NCBI GenBank assembly: GCA_963700375.1
Contig: CAVOXF010000006.1
Span: forward strand, 766,686-830,685
Source: JAHEEL01 sp963700375
GTDB lineage: Bacteria > Actinomycetota > Acidimicrobiia > Spongiisociales > UBA5794
Direction of reading: 5' to 3'
Length of the DNA: 64,000 nucleotides
A program made the translations under genes and the position numbers. Below are positions 43,824 through 53,666 of the stretch, one piece after another. The first letter of the stretch is position 1. Each line of letters starts with the position of its first letter. Under the pieces are notes generated by a model. It made no database searches, was not told where the DNA came from, and was given only the letters and a program-made list of their open reading frames with translations.

Positions 43824-44143
43824 CCCTCTTCCAGCGCCTGCCAGCACCCGAGGCGAGCGGCCCATATGTGCCTTCCCGGTTGTCACAACTAGGGGAAGCT
43901 CGTGGTCGTGACAGGCGGGTCGAGTTCGCCGTTCGGTTCCCGCTGCGCGCTTCATACGATCGCGGTCGCGCGGAACAATCGGGTTTCACATTCTGAGACC
44001 GCTGACGAGGGGGGGGGGGGGGGGGGGGGGGGACGCCTTATTCCTCGGGGGCTGGCCGCACCACGCAACCAAAGTAGGCTGGTTCTTCTGGTCGGCTGCA
44101 CTCGGCAACCGGTCTCAATCGCCAGATCTGCGACGGGAAGAAG
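43824..44143. other. Gap with 24-base poly-G tract
   Basis: Non-coding. Positions 44009-44032 are 24 consecutive G, about 112 bases upstream of the reductase ATG at 44144. Otherwise no repeat or gene recognised. Confidence 0.8.
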
Positions 44144-44788
44144 ATGGTGCAGCTACTCAGAGTTCAATGCTTCACGGTGTCACAGGACGGTTACGGAACG
44201 GGCGAGGGCCAGAGCCTCGAGCAGCCGTTCGGACATGTGGATCCCCGCGAATTCGCCGCATGGCTCGGCGAAACCGCCAGCTGGGTCTACCGCACCGACG
44301 GTGGCGGTACTCGTGGTCTGGACGATCACTTCGTACGCGACTACGACCGCAACATCGGCGCAGAGATCATGGGCCGCAACAAGTTCGGTCCGCAACGAGG
44401 CCCCTGGGAGGATCACGAGTGGCAGGGATGGTGGGGTGTCACCCCACCGTTCCACACGCCAGTCTTCGTCCTGACCCACCACAACCGGCCATCGTTCACC
44501 CTGTCCGACACCACCTTCCACTTCCTCGACGCCACTCCAGCCGAAGCACTCGATCAAGCCAAACAAGCCGCGAACGGCAAAGACGTTCGACTCGGCGGCG
44601 GCGTCGCCACGATCCGCGAGTTCCTCGATGCCGACCTCGTCGACGCCATCCACATCGCCGTCGTACCCGTCACGCTCGGGCGAGGAGAACGCCTCTGGGA
44701 TTCCCCCAACAACCTCGCGGATCAATTCCACTCCGAGGCAGTCACCAGCCAGAGCGGAGTGACACACCACATGTTCTGGCGACGCTAA
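44144..44788 (+). CDS. Dihydrofolate-reductase-like protein (RibD C-terminal fold)
   Basis: A 214-residue reductase-like protein: VSQDGYGTGEGQSLEQPFGH, then GAEIMGRNKFGPQRGPW (NADPH loop), VFVLTHHNRPSF, VRLGGGVATIREFLDADLVD and IAVVPVTLGRGERLWDS. These are hallmarks of the same DHFR/RibD_C superfamily as the gene at 42977 but the longer N-terminal and GPQRGPW segments put it in a different branch. GGGAAG precedes the ATG. Substrate unknown. Confidence 0.8.
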   Translation: MVQLLRVQCFTVSQDGYGTGEGQSLEQPFGHVDPREFAAWLGETASWVYRTDGGGTRGLDDHFVRDYDRNIGAEIMGRNKFGPQRGPWEDHEWQGWWGVTPPFHTPVFVLTHHNRPSFTLSDTTFHFLDATPAEALDQAKQAANGKDVRLGGGVATIREFLDADLVDAIHIAVVPVTLGRGERLWDSPNNLADQFHSEAVTSQSGVTHHMFWRR

Positions 44789-45191
44789 CCACACCTCGCC
44801 GGCCGCATGAACCCTCGACGTCCATCGCGGCGACAGATTTCTCGTCGCCGTGAGCCCCAACAACGCCTTCCGCTCGCTACCGGCTCGCATATCCGGCTGG
44901 GTGTGTTGAGGCAAGCGCTCGACACTCTCTCCAATGCTGCTCGAAACGGTCGAGAGGCAACGCTCGATTGTCGCAGTCGTCGGATTCTCGACCGTTTGAC
45001 TGAGTTGCTCATGTTGCAGGATATGAGCTACCTCTCTGGCGGTCTCCAGAACTGCGTATTGGTCTCGGGGGTAGGCTTCCGCCGATGAAGATCCGAGTCC
45101 TTGGAGAGTCTGCCGTAACGAGATCCGATGGGCATGTTCCGACGCCTCGGTCTGCTGTGTACCGACGGCCACGTCCGGCCGGGAGGCACCG
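44789..45191. other. Gene-free stretch
   Basis: Minus-strand frames read through here (for example ETAREVAHILQHEQLSQTVE) but have no start, ribosome site or family match, so I leave them out. No repeats recognised. Confidence 0.35.
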
Positions 45192-46496
45192 ATGAGCGAT
45201 ATCGACGAGATGGAGGGCGGCCTAGGGGACGCGCCGAGCACGGGGTCGGTGGTCCGCTGGTTGGCTTGGTCGACCCTCCTCGGCGCCCTTGGCGCAATCG
45301 CTGGTCTCATCTTCCTCGGCGTCATCGGACTCGGCGGCGACTGGTACGGGTCGACGGGCCTCGGTTGGTTTGAGGGGAATCCGTGGTGGATCGCGGTGGC
45401 CACGACGGCAGGAGTCCTGGTCGGACTCCTCCGACGAGCGTTTCGCATGCCTGCGAAAGTTCCCGGTCTCATCGAAGATCTCCGGGAAGAGCACGTTGAA
45501 CCTCGATTGGTGCCATCGATCGTCGCCGTGTCGGCGGTCTCCCTCTTGGGCGGTGCGAGCCTCGGCCCGGAGGTTGCACTCGGGCAAATGGGCGGTGGGG
45601 CCGGAGAGGCCATCGGACGGCGTGCCCGCCTTGACCCCGACGAGGCGAAGCCGCTGACGCTCGGCGGCATGGCAGGGGCATTCGGCGGCCTGTTCTCGAG
45701 CCCACTGATGGCGATTGTGCTCGTCATGGAGGTAGCACGGGTTCCGCGTCGCCGGTTCCAGCGGACCTTCTATACGAACCTTGTGTCGTCGAGCACGGCC
45801 TTCGGTCTGTACTTCGCGATCGCCGGAACCGTGTTCCTAGGGATCTACGACGTTCCGTCGTACGAGTACGAGGACTGGCACCTCCTCGCCGGACTCGGTT
45901 TCGGTGTGCTCGCCGCACTCATCACGATCGTCACGGTGTCCACGGGTTCGATGGTGGCGAAGCTCTTCGAGCGCGTTCCCGGTCCGGACCTCGTCAAGCC
46001 CGCCGTTGGCGGCTTGATCTTCGGGGTGATTGGCTTCGCGCTTCCCCTCACCAACTTCACCGGCAGCGAGCAGCTGGCCACGGTGCTCGAGAACGCCGCA
46101 AGCCTCGGCTCGGGTCTCCTCCTGGCGATCCTGGCCGGAAAGATCCTCGCGTTCGCGGCGAGTTCGGCCAGCGGCTTCATCGGCGGACCGATCTTCCCGA
46201 TCATATTCCTCGGCGGAACGTCGGGCGTTCTCATCCACGAGATTATCCCGGACATCCCCCTTGGGCTTGCGTTCACTTGCATGCTCGCGGCGGTGCCCGG
46301 AGCAACCGTTGCCGCACCGCTGTCGATGGTCCTGCTGGCAGCACTCATGACCCAGATCGGGGCCATTCAGACGGCTCCGATCCTGATCGCCGTCGGGACG
46401 GCGTACATCACGATCGTCGCCGTCAAGTCCTCCCAACGCTCAGCATCCGGCGAGCACGCCGGTTCAGCAGGGCAAGGCAGCGCCGGTGACCGGTGA
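45192..46496 (+). CDS. ClC-family chloride channel/transporter
   Basis: A 434-residue membrane protein with 10 or more helices. ClC signatures: GGASLGPEVALGQMGGGAGE (the GxxxGPE selectivity-filter/gating-Glu region at about 121-140), GGMAGAFGGLFSSPLMAIVL and ASSASGFIGGPIFPIIFLGG (second filter GGxIFP). The usual GREGP is GASLGP here, a form common in actinobacterial ClC relatives. No CBS domains follow. ATG preceded by GGGAGG. Moves chloride or related anions, possibly as proton antiporter. Confidence 0.9.
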   Translation: MSDIDEMEGGLGDAPSTGSVVRWLAWSTLLGALGAIAGLIFLGVIGLGGDWYGSTGLGWFEGNPWWIAVATTAGVLVGLLRRAFRMPAKVPGLIEDLREEHVEPRLVPSIVAVSAVSLLGGASLGPEVALGQMGGGAGEAIGRRARLDPDEAKPLTLGGMAGAFGGLFSSPLMAIVLVMEVARVPRRRFQRTFYTNLVSSSTAFGLYFAIAGTVFLGIYDVPSYEYEDWHLLAGLGFGVLAALITIVTVSTGSMVAKLFERVPGPDLVKPAVGGLIFGVIGFALPLTNFTGSEQLATVLENAASLGSGLLLAILAGKILAFAASSASGFIGGPIFPIIFLGGTSGVLIHEIIPDIPLGLAFTCMLAAVPGATVAAPLSMVLLAALMTQIGAIQTAPILIAVGTAYITIVAVKSSQRSASGEHAGSAGQGSAGDR

Positions 46497-46593
46497 GGAC
46501 GCCCGCACCGCTCTCTCCATGGCTCTTGTAGCCGCTATCCATGAAAGGTGCCAGCAACCACCCACGTGTTGTGCGACCGCAAGCTGCTCCTAC

Positions 46594-46710
46594 CCGCCCA
46601 TATCGGCTGCCGGCTCAAGGGGTCATTGCAACGCTTCGGCGAGTTTCTCTGTTGGCGTCGTTGTCAGGTAGTCAACGCTGTCGCGCTGCGCTGGTCTGCG
46701 TGTTGGGAAG
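46594..46710 (-). pseudogene. IS30 transposase 3' remnant with palindrome half
   Basis: CCGCCCATATCGG, CTGCCGGCTCAAGGGGTC, ATTGCAACGCTTCGGCGAG. On the minus strand the sequence encodes DYLTTTPTEKLAEALQ plus a stop, nearly the end of the IS30 transposase (WMTPSDKLAEALQ). Only about the last 25 codons remain. Confidence 0.7.
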
Positions 46711-48705
46711 CTACTGGTTGTCTGTGCGGTTGGCTCGTTTTCGGTAGAGCAGGTAGGCGGCCACACCGGCGATGAGCGCGACAAGTACGGCGACGAAGGC
46801 AGTGACGGGGAGTTCATCTGGATCTCCAGGGGCTTCTGCCCGGTCTTCTGCCGCAGGCTCGGGGTTAGCGGTAGTTGCTGTGAGTTCTTGGGTCGGTGTT
46901 TGCGCGACCGTTTCATCTGCTGGGTCTTCGTCTCCGGCGACGATGTCGACCACGAATTCGACTTGGCCGGTCTCACCCGAGGGGCCGTCCCAGACGAAGG
47001 CGATGGCTACCGGACCCTCAGTCTCCGCTGTCGCCGCGCCGACGAGGGGTCGTGGTGCGACAGCGTTCGGGTGACCGAAGTCGCTCTCTGAGTGTAAGTT
47101 CGAGGGATCACCCAGGTTCAGCGCACTTGGGTATCCGGAGTAGCCCTGTGAGATGTCGTTGCCGGACGCGTCGTGGAGTTCGACACTGAACTCGCCGTCA
47201 TCGGTTGCACCAAATGGCCGGTTGAGGAACGCCCGCACACTCATGGACGATCCGGGTGTGACCCGGACTTCGTACCATGTCGGCTCGGATGATCGGATCG
47301 GTCCGAGGTATCCGCCCCGGTTGGTGATGGTGTCGTCGAGCGGCGCCATCCACGCCTCCGAGGACGACGGGACACGCAGTTTCGTCGGTGAGGCCGCATC
47401 GGTTGATCCCTCCGTCTCGGTGTAGACGAGGTGCTTCACTTCCGAGTCCGGCCAAAGTGCCGTACTCAGGTTCAGATACCGTTCGTCATCGGACGGTTCG
47501 GCGTCCCATTCGATAGCGATGTAGTAGCGACCGCTGATGAGAGGAGGCGGAGCTGGACGCAGCAGCATCTCTGCGACCATGGCGTCGTAACTCTCCTGGT
47601 CGAGACCCAACGGCGTCACGCTCTTGGCAATGTTCGCATCATCAGCCCACAGCACATCGAACCCGCTGAACGACGCCGTCGTACCGAGACTGGCCTCCGC
47701 TGAAGTGCCGACAGTGGACAACTCGATCTCATCCCGACCGAACCGAGACGACCCCGTGTGATACTCCACCCCCTCAACGTCTGCGATCGAGATCCGCACA
47801 AACTCTCCCGGCACCGAACCAGGCACCAGGTTCTCCACCGACGCACTGACAGCGGCACCGAGCGGCCCATCATCGACATCGAACGCATACCAGCGAGTCT
47901 CACCAGGCTTGATTGCCCCGTCCACCGTGCTCTGGAGCGCGTTCGGCGACCACCCAGTCGCCCCGAACCGGAGGAGCGGAGCCGACTCGATCGTGGTTCC
48001 CCCGTCAAGGGGAATGACTATGGGTTCCGTCCCTTCCGGGAGGGCATCGTGGATCAACACACCGAGTTCAGCAGCCAGGGCCTCTACGGCATCAACCTCG
48101 TGATAGGTCCCATCCGTAGCGTCCGCAATGCATTGCAGCTGGCTTCTCGCGGCCTCGTCATCCGCAAGGAAGAACCCGACAGTGTGAACACGCACATCGA
48201 CACCCTGCTCAAACAGCGTCGCCGCAACCTCACACGGGTCCGGTGGGGCACATGTGTCCTCTCCATCCGATACCAGAATCACGGTACCCCGCCCACGGGG
48301 AAGCGCTGCGGCTGCTTCCTCCAGTGATCGACCGATCGGGGTGAAGCCCTTCGCCTCGACGCCATCCACCGCATCGAGCAGTCCCTGCCGATCGAGAGGA
48401 CCAACCGGCACCACCAACTCCGTGTCTCGACACCCATTCTCCCGGTCGTCATTGGGGACACGGTGCCCGTAGATCATCAACCCAACCTGGCTCCCCTCAG
48501 GCAGCCCACCGATCAGACGCGTGAGAGCACTCTTGGCTCCGTCGATGAGCACGACGCCGTTGTCATCGGTGCGATTCATCGAACCAGAAGCATCGAGGAT
48601 CAGCAGTACCGCACCATCCTCCGGCTCCTGCGCCGTCGACGCGACCATGCCTGACATCAGGAACAGGAGACCCACAACGACCACAACCCAGACACTCCGC
48701 ATCAT
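46711..48705 (-). CDS. Secreted VWA-domain protein with C-terminal membrane anchor
   Basis: A 664-residue surface protein: signal peptide SVWVVVVVGLLFLMSGMVAS; a von Willebrand A domain with MIDAS DASGSMN (about 38-44) and later TVILVSDGEDTCAPP; several beta-rich Ig- or CBM-like regions (LVYTETEGSTDAASPTKLRV; FSVELHDASGNDISQGYSG); a Pro/Glu/Thr-rich stalk (TPTQELTATTANPEPAAED); and a C-terminal transmembrane helix (PVTAFVAVLVALIAGVAAYL) with a basic tail. Probably a metal-dependent adhesion or complex-forming protein on the cell surface. Start ATG at 48705 or 48702. Confidence 0.85.
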   Translation of the reverse strand: MMRSVWVVVVVGLLFLMSGMVASTAQEPEDGAVLLILDASGSMNRTDDNGVVLIDGAKSALTRLIGGLPEGSQVGLMIYGHRVPNDDRENGCRDTELVVPVGPLDRQGLLDAVDGVEAKGFTPIGRSLEEAAAALPRGRGTVILVSDGEDTCAPPDPCEVAATLFEQGVDVRVHTVGFFLADDEAARSQLQCIADATDGTYHEVDAVEALAAELGVLIHDALPEGTEPIVIPLDGGTTIESAPLLRFGATGWSPNALQSTVDGAIKPGETRWYAFDVDDGPLGAAVSASVENLVPGSVPGEFVRISIADVEGVEYHTGSSRFGRDEIELSTVGTSAEASLGTTASFSGFDVLWADDANIAKSVTPLGLDQESYDAMVAEMLLRPAPPPLISGRYYIAIEWDAEPSDDERYLNLSTALWPDSEVKHLVYTETEGSTDAASPTKLRVPSSSEAWMAPLDDTITNRGGYLGPIRSSEPTWYEVRVTPGSSMSVRAFLNRPFGATDDGEFSVELHDASGNDISQGYSGYPSALNLGDPSNLHSESDFGHPNAVAPRPLVGAATAETEGPVAIAFVWDGPSGETGQVEFVVDIVAGDEDPADETVAQTPTQELTATTANPEPAAEDRAEAPGDPDELPVTAFVAVLVALIAGVAAYLLYRKRANRTDNQ

Positions 48706-48849
48706 GCCGCCATTGTCCAACGCGCAGGCAACCGTCAACAGAGGCCGAAGGCCCCGCCAACACGGCGAGGCGGCGCAGCGCCGCTATCCCACTGGCGAAT
48801 GCAGCTGCCGAATAGAGACGCAGGCAACCGGAACGGGCCGCACATATGG

Positions 48850-50255
48850 CGCTCTTCTGCTGTATCTGTGGGTGGATTGGGGGGCGTTGATGTGGTTGCA
48901 CCCTGTCTGCTTCTAGGTTTCGCGCTGTCTAACGGCTCGGAACCATGGGGAGCAGATCAGGGTGCAGATCAACAGTGTATGGGGACGTGCGTGTGGGTTG
49001 ACACGCACCGTTGTCGAGGGTGTTCGTTTCGACGAAACCACGAATGCGATTGTGGTGTCGGTGCGGCCTGACGCCAGGGCGCGGAGTCGGTGCGGCCGGT
49101 GCGGTCGCCGGTCTGCGGGCTATGACCGCGGGGCGGGTCGGCGACGTTGGCGTGGCCTCGATGCGGGCACTACCCGGGTGTTCATTGAAGCCGACGCTCC
49201 ACGGGTCCGGTGTCGTGTGCATGGTCCGACCGTCGTGCAGGTTCCGTGGGCGAGACACGATGTGGGTCATACCCGTGATTTCGATGCGATGGCGGCGTGG
49301 CTTGCGGTGCGGACATCGAAGTCGGCGACGTGTCAACTGCTGCGGGTTGCGTGGCGGACGGTCGGGTCGATCATCACCCGGGTCAATAGTGACGTCGAAG
49401 CGGCCGTTGATCGCCTTTCGGGTCTGCACCGTATCGGGATCGATGAGATCTCCTACAAACGTGGGCAGCGCTACCTGATCGTCGTGGTCGATCACGACAC
49501 CGGTCGCCTCGTGTGGGCCGGACCCGGCCGCAGCGAGGCTGCATTGGACGTGTTCTTCGACGAACTCGGCGACCAGAGAGCAGCCGAACTCACCCACGTA
49601 TCCGCTGACATGGCCGATTGGATCGCCAAGACGGTCGCCCGCCGTGCCCCGAACGCGATCCGGTGCGCGGACCCGTTCCACGTTGTGGCGTGGGCGATCG
49701 AAGCGCTCGACGTTGAACGCCGCCGCGCTTGGAACCAAGCCAAAGGCCGCAAGGCCCCACAGTCACCTGGCCGACGGGGACGGACGACTGGCGACTCCCG
49801 ACAGATCGCACGGTCACGCTACGCCCTGTGGAAGAACCCCGACGATCTCAACGGCCGGCAACGCCAACAACTCGATTGGATCGCGAAGACCGACCCGAAA
49901 CTCTGGCGCGCCTACCTCCTCAAAGAAGGACTCCGCTACGTATTCGCCGCCGGAAGAGAAGAAGGCAGAGACGCCCTCGACCGGTGGCTCACTTGGGCTC
50001 GTCGATCACAACTCGAATCGTTCATCTACCTCGCAAAGAAGATCACGAGACACCGCGAAGCGATCGAAGCGAACCTCGAACACGGCCTCTCACAAGGACT
50101 CATCGAATCCACCAACACCAAGATCCGACTCCTCACAAGAATCGCATTCGGATTCCACGCCCACAACCCCTCATCGCCCTCGCGATGCTCGCCCTCGGCA
50201 GCCACCCACCACAACTCCCAGGCCGAACCTGACCCACACATCCAACAGGAGAGTC
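48850..50255 (+). mobile_element. ISL3-family insertion sequence
   Basis: A 1406-bp element. Terminal inverted repeats: CGCTCTTCTGCTGTATCTG on the left and, read inward, GACTCTCCTGTTGGATGTG on the right, both continuing into TGGGT. It carries one transposase gene. Flanks ACATATGG and ACATAACG are probably a degenerate 8-bp target duplication. Outside them, CCGC (left) and GCACCTACGGGCGG (right) show the target was a REP-like palindrome. Confidence 0.85.
48962..50232 (+). pseudogene. ISL3 transposase, probable 3' frameshift
   Basis: A 420-residue DDE transposase: N-terminal zinc finger (RCGRCGRRSAGYD), helix-turn-helix-like SKSATCQLLRVAWRTVGSII, first Asp in RIGIDEISYKRGQRYLIVVV, second in HVSADMADWIAK, and Glu in GLIESTNTKIRLLTRI. 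After RIAFGFHAHN the frame changes and would run to 50338. The other frame gives LIALAMLALGSHPPQLPGRT and a stop at 50232, matching the deleted copy at 62.2 kb (LIALALLALGSHPPRL). So one C is missing in the run at 50167-50170; activity is doubtful. Confidence 0.85.
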
Positions 50256-50401
50256 ACATAACGGCACCTACGGGCGGCTCAGTCTGGGTCGGTCTTGTGC
50301 GTCCGGGGTTGAACGACGTTGTTGCTCTTGACAGGTGATGCGAGGCGGAGTGAGGTTGAGGGTGGAGGAGTGTGTCCTGGACTGCTTGGAGGGAGGTCGA
50401 T

Positions 50402-51271
50402 GTGTTTGAGATCGGCAAACCGGATCTGAGGGCTGAGACCAGGGAGGGGCTGCCGGGGAGTTTCGTGGAACTCACGATAGGGGTTACGCACTACGAGTTG
50501 AGGGGCGACGTTGACGGTCGGAGTGTTGTCCTGGTTCATGGCAATGCGGCGCCCTATATGACGTGGGACAACACGATCGGGGACCTGTGCGACGCCGGAT
50601 TCCGGGTGCTCAGGTATGACGTGATCGGTCACGGATTCTCGGACAGGCCGCGACTGCGCACCTACGACACGCACCTGTACAACACGCAGCTCGCCGAACT
50701 GGTTGACCGTCTGGGTATTCCCTATCCGATTCGCGTGGTGGGAACATCTCAGGGGGGAAGCATCGGCGCGTGTTTCGCGTCCAAGCACCCAGGCAAGGTG
50801 GAGAGACTCGCCCTGCTGTCGCCCTTCTTCGACGACTTCGAGGGTTCGAGCGGCGTCTTCGCAACGCTCGCGAAGACACCCTTTGTCGGGGAGGTTGTTT
50901 TCCAATTGGTTCCAGACGCCAAGATCTCCGACCTATCGGCAAGGTTGGCATCCGCCGACAAGCGAGCCATTCTCGAACCACAGGTTGCCGAGCAGATGCG
51001 GTTCCGGGGGAAACGGCGGGCGATGCTGGCCAACTGGAGAGGCGATGCGCTCACCGACGCAACGTCCTGCTATGAGAGCGTCAAGGCGCAGGGGATTCCC
51101 ACGCTGCTCACGTGGGGAACCCAGGACAAGGTGCTCGCTGGAGATTCGATGAGCCGGTTGCGTGATCTGCTTCCCGACATCGAGTACCACGAGATCGAAG
51201 GGGCATCACATCTAGCCCACTACGAATTCCCAGAGCGCGTCAATCCCATCCTGCTTCACTTCCTCGAATAG
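50402..51271 (+). CDS. Alpha/beta hydrolase
   Basis: A 289-residue hydrolase: oxyanion HGNAAPYMTWDN, RYDVIGHGFSDRP, nucleophile GTSQGGSIGA, acid in TWGTQDKVLAG and His in EGASHLAHYEFPE. The pattern is like esterase/BPHL-type C-C hydrolases. The GTG at 50402 is favoured since GGAGGGAGG lies just upstream; a GTG 30 bases earlier is possible. The stop is directly followed by a REP-like palindrome. Substrate unknown. Confidence 0.85.
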   Translation: MFEIGKPDLRAETREGLPGSFVELTIGVTHYELRGDVDGRSVVLVHGNAAPYMTWDNTIGDLCDAGFRVLRYDVIGHGFSDRPRLRTYDTHLYNTQLAELVDRLGIPYPIRVVGTSQGGSIGACFASKHPGKVERLALLSPFFDDFEGSSGVFATLAKTPFVGEVVFQLVPDAKISDLSARLASADKRAILEPQVAEQMRFRGKRRAMLANWRGDALTDATSCYESVKAQGIPTLLTWGTQDKVLAGDSMSRLRDLLPDIEYHEIEGASHLAHYEFPERVNPILLHFLE

Positions 51272-51299
51272 CCGCCCATCTCGGCACCTATGAGCGGGC
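51272..51299. repeat. REP-like palindrome
   Basis: CCGCCCATCTCGG then CACCTATGAGCGGGC, starting one base after the hydrolase stop codon, where it could also end transcription. One of the best intact copies. Confidence 0.7.
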
Positions 51300-51441
51300 A
51301 GCACGAGCGGACCAGACCGCCCAGAATGCTTCCGGTCTCAGGGGGTTGCCTGCTCGTCCCAGGTGCCGGTGTCGGGGCCATGAATCAACACCACCCGGGC
51401 GTCCATCCCGCGGCATAGCATTGCGGGTGAGGGGGTGACAC

Positions 51442-51657
51442 ATGTCGCGCAGGTCATTCGGGTTCGCAATCGCTGCGATCGGGATCGTTGTCCTGGCCGT
51501 CGCTGCCCTAGCCGACCAAATCGGCATTGGGGAGTCAGACGAGTTCGGATGGAAGCAGATCGTGGGAGTCGTGGTCGGAGTCGCAGTCGTCGTCTTCGGG
51601 ATCATCATCGCCACGCTGGCCGACAAACCAGCGAACGGGGTTGAAACCCAGGTGTAG
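51442..51657 (+). CDS. Small two-helix membrane protein
   Basis: A 71-residue protein with two helices (FGFAIAAIGIVVLAVAALAD; IVGVVVGVAVVVFGIIIATL) and a polar tail. GAGGGGGTG precedes the ATG. Monocistronic between a palindrome and a repeat array; function unknown. Confidence 0.6.
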   Translation: MSRRSFGFAIAAIGIVVLAVAALADQIGIGESDEFGWKQIVGVVVGVAVVVFGIIIATLADKPANGVETQV

Positions 51658-52037
51658 CGATCTACCGCGCCTGTCGGGCGGTCGGTCTGGAGCAACTCCG
51701 CCGTGTCCGATCCTCGGCCCCGAGGAGTCACGCCGTTGCGTGGCTCACTCAGACGCTCACCCGGCAGGGGGTGACAGATTCTCGAGGGAAGCGTCGCGAT
51801 GCAGATCACGCCTGATCCAGCAAGGACGCGTCTTGTTGAAGGCGTCGCGATGCGGGTCCCGCCTCGTCCGGCAATGACGCTTCCGGCAAAGAGCGTCACC
51901 CTGTGGTGGCAGCCAAGGCGTTCGGGTTATGAGTCCGCTGCTCCAATCGGCTGAGTCACTGGCCCCGTGACGTCCCGGGCCAGCGTACGCGCTCGCGCGG
52001 GGACCGCACCGGTCGCGGTGTCGCGGCGAGCCGACGC
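51658..52037 (+). repeat. Hairpin-repeat array F (three units, exact 51-bp period)
   Basis: No gene. Cores AAGCGTCG/AAGGCGTCG/AAGAGCGTC at 51790, 51841 and 51892 are exactly 51 bases apart. Unit outline: GACGCTTCC, spacer, AAGAAGCGTCGCGATGC, GGGTCCCGCCTCGTCCGGCA. This is the clearest array of the family. Confidence 0.8.
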
Positions 52038-53666
52038 CTATGCCGGAATGGCGAGGTCGCGGCGCCGGAACGCCGCCACGGCGATCGCCACGAATGCGAG
52101 GGTCGAGGCGAGGAGGAGCGCGATCGGCGTGATGGCGAGCGCCTCGGCAGGGACGGCGGGCATGTGCGTGAAGGGGGACAGGTTGATGGCGGCCTGAGGG
52201 AGCTTGAGCATCTCGCCCAACTGCCCGACCACAAGGCTGATGGCGAGGGTGGCCCATCCGATCGCCGGCGCGAGTCGGGGCGCGAGAGCGAAGGCGGCCA
52301 TCGCGAAGGCGCCAAGAGCGAGCGTGGGGGGCAACTGAGTGAGCGCGGCCCCCGTCTGGCCAAGGCCCCCGGCGAGATCGCCTCCCGCCGCGACATAGCC
52401 GAGCGTTGCCGCGAGGCCCATCGCCCCGATCACCGCCGCCGTGCCGAGCCCCGCGATGACGCCGTGGCTCGCGAGCCACCTCCCACGGTCGACAGACGTC
52501 GCGAGTACGGGCTCGAGCCGCCCGGACACTTCCTCCGCGCGCATGCGCAGTAGGGCCTGAATGGTGTATCCGGCGGCAGCCACGCCAAGGAAGCCCATCA
52601 TGAACGCCGCGAGGACGTCGACGAGGTCCGCCCCGGGAAACTGCTGCTGCAGCATCTCGGTCAACTGTGGGCTCACGTTCTCGAAGTCGTCAGCGGTGGT
52701 TCCTACGGCGCCAAACGTGCCACCCATGATCACCATTCCCGCGGTCCACGCCAGGAGCGGAGCCCGTTGGAGGCGCCACGCCAGTCCCCAGGGGCTCAAC
52801 AACCTGGGAGAGGCCGAGGCCGGACCGGGGCGATCGCGCATGAGTCCTGCGCCAAGGTCTCTGCCTGCGGACAGCCGATAGGCGAGGCCGACGACGAGCA
52901 CGGCGAAGCCGAAGAACAGCGCCCCAATGGCCCAGTTGTCCTGGTGGAAGGGCCGCATCTGCTGACCCCAACCGATGGGTGATAGCCATGACGGCCACGA
53001 ACTGATGAGCTCGACCCCGTTCGGCGCGACGGTCCCGAACGCATCACCGACCGCGCGGAGCAGGAAGGCAACCCCGAGCGCGAGCCCCACAAGGCCGTTC
53101 GCCCCCCGCTGCGTGACCGACGCCTGAGCGGCCACCGCGGCAACGCTCGCGAACGCCAGGCCCACGCCGGCGAGCGAGACTCCCGCCGCGAGCGAGCCAC
53201 CGAAGGGGAGTCCGTATGCGGCGAGGACGAGCGTCGCGGCAAGCGCGATGACCGCATTGGCCACCGCTGCAACGATGAGTGCCGCGGTCAGGCGCGCGTG
53301 ACGGCCAACGACGCTCGATTCGATCAGCTCGGCGCGCCCGGTCTCTTCGTCGAGCCGGGTGTGGCGGACGACGGCCTGCGCGCTCATCAGGGCGACGAAG
53401 ATCGCGAGTACGAGGTATGACTCGACGATCGACATCGCCCCGAGGCTCGTGCCGGAGGCCGGTCCGTCGGCAAACCTGGACATGATGTTGTCCGCGCTGA
53501 ATGCGGCACCAGCCGCCCTCTGCGCCGCATCCTGATAGATGGATGTCTCGGCGGCGATGACCGCCGCGATGAGCCCGCAGATCGCAACGATCCAGACGGG
53601 GAGACGCACGCGATCCCGTCGGAGCGCGAGCCGGACCAGGCGGGGGGTTCCGGTCCACGCAGTCAC
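52038..53666 (-). CDS. ABC exporter permease (two-part, polyketide/macrolide type)
   Basis: A 542-residue membrane protein with 12 predicted helices, made of two similar halves (for example SYLVLAIFVALMSAQAVVRH and VLAAFMMGFLGVAAAGYTIQ, each followed by an RxRxEExxGR-like loop: TRLDEETGRAEL, MRAEEVSGRLEP). This duplicated-permease type is typical of actinobacterial antibiotic exporters. It overlaps the ATPase gene by four bases and is divergent-linked to a TetR repressor, so probable drug efflux. Confidence 0.85.
   Translation of the reverse strand: MTAWTGTPRLVRLALRRDRVRLPVWIVAICGLIAAVIAAETSIYQDAAQRAAGAAFSADNIMSRFADGPASGTSLGAMSIVESYLVLAIFVALMSAQAVVRHTRLDEETGRAELIESSVVGRHARLTAALIVAAVANAVIALAATLVLAAYGLPFGGSLAAGVSLAGVGLAFASVAAVAAQASVTQRGANGLVGLALGVAFLLRAVGDAFGTVAPNGVELISSWPSWLSPIGWGQQMRPFHQDNWAIGALFFGFAVLVVGLAYRLSAGRDLGAGLMRDRPGPASASPRLLSPWGLAWRLQRAPLLAWTAGMVIMGGTFGAVGTTADDFENVSPQLTEMLQQQFPGADLVDVLAAFMMGFLGVAAAGYTIQALLRMRAEEVSGRLEPVLATSVDRGRWLASHGVIAGLGTAAVIGAMGLAATLGYVAAGGDLAGGLGQTGAALTQLPPTLALGAFAMAAFALAPRLAPAIGWATLAISLVVGQLGEMLKLPQAAINLSPFTHMPAVPAEALAITPIALLLASTLAFVAIAVAAFRRRDLAIPA

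Noticed and set aside
43902..44474. Coding frame through the poly-G tract
   Set aside because: It would give a run of glycines and lacks a start signal; the downstream reductase frame is a different one.
44180..45727. 515-codon minus-strand frame over the reductase and ClC genes
   Set aside because: It lies opposite two well-supported genes and has no recognisable domain.
48962..50338. ISL3 transposase ending at 50338
   Set aside because: The last about 60 residues do not match the family; the other frame gives the conserved C-terminus ending at 50232.
51757..51910. Protein-coding 17-residue repeat (51 bp = 17 codons)
   Set aside because: Steps of 48, 50, 61 and 65 bases in other arrays break the frame, and no start or ribosome site precedes any array.
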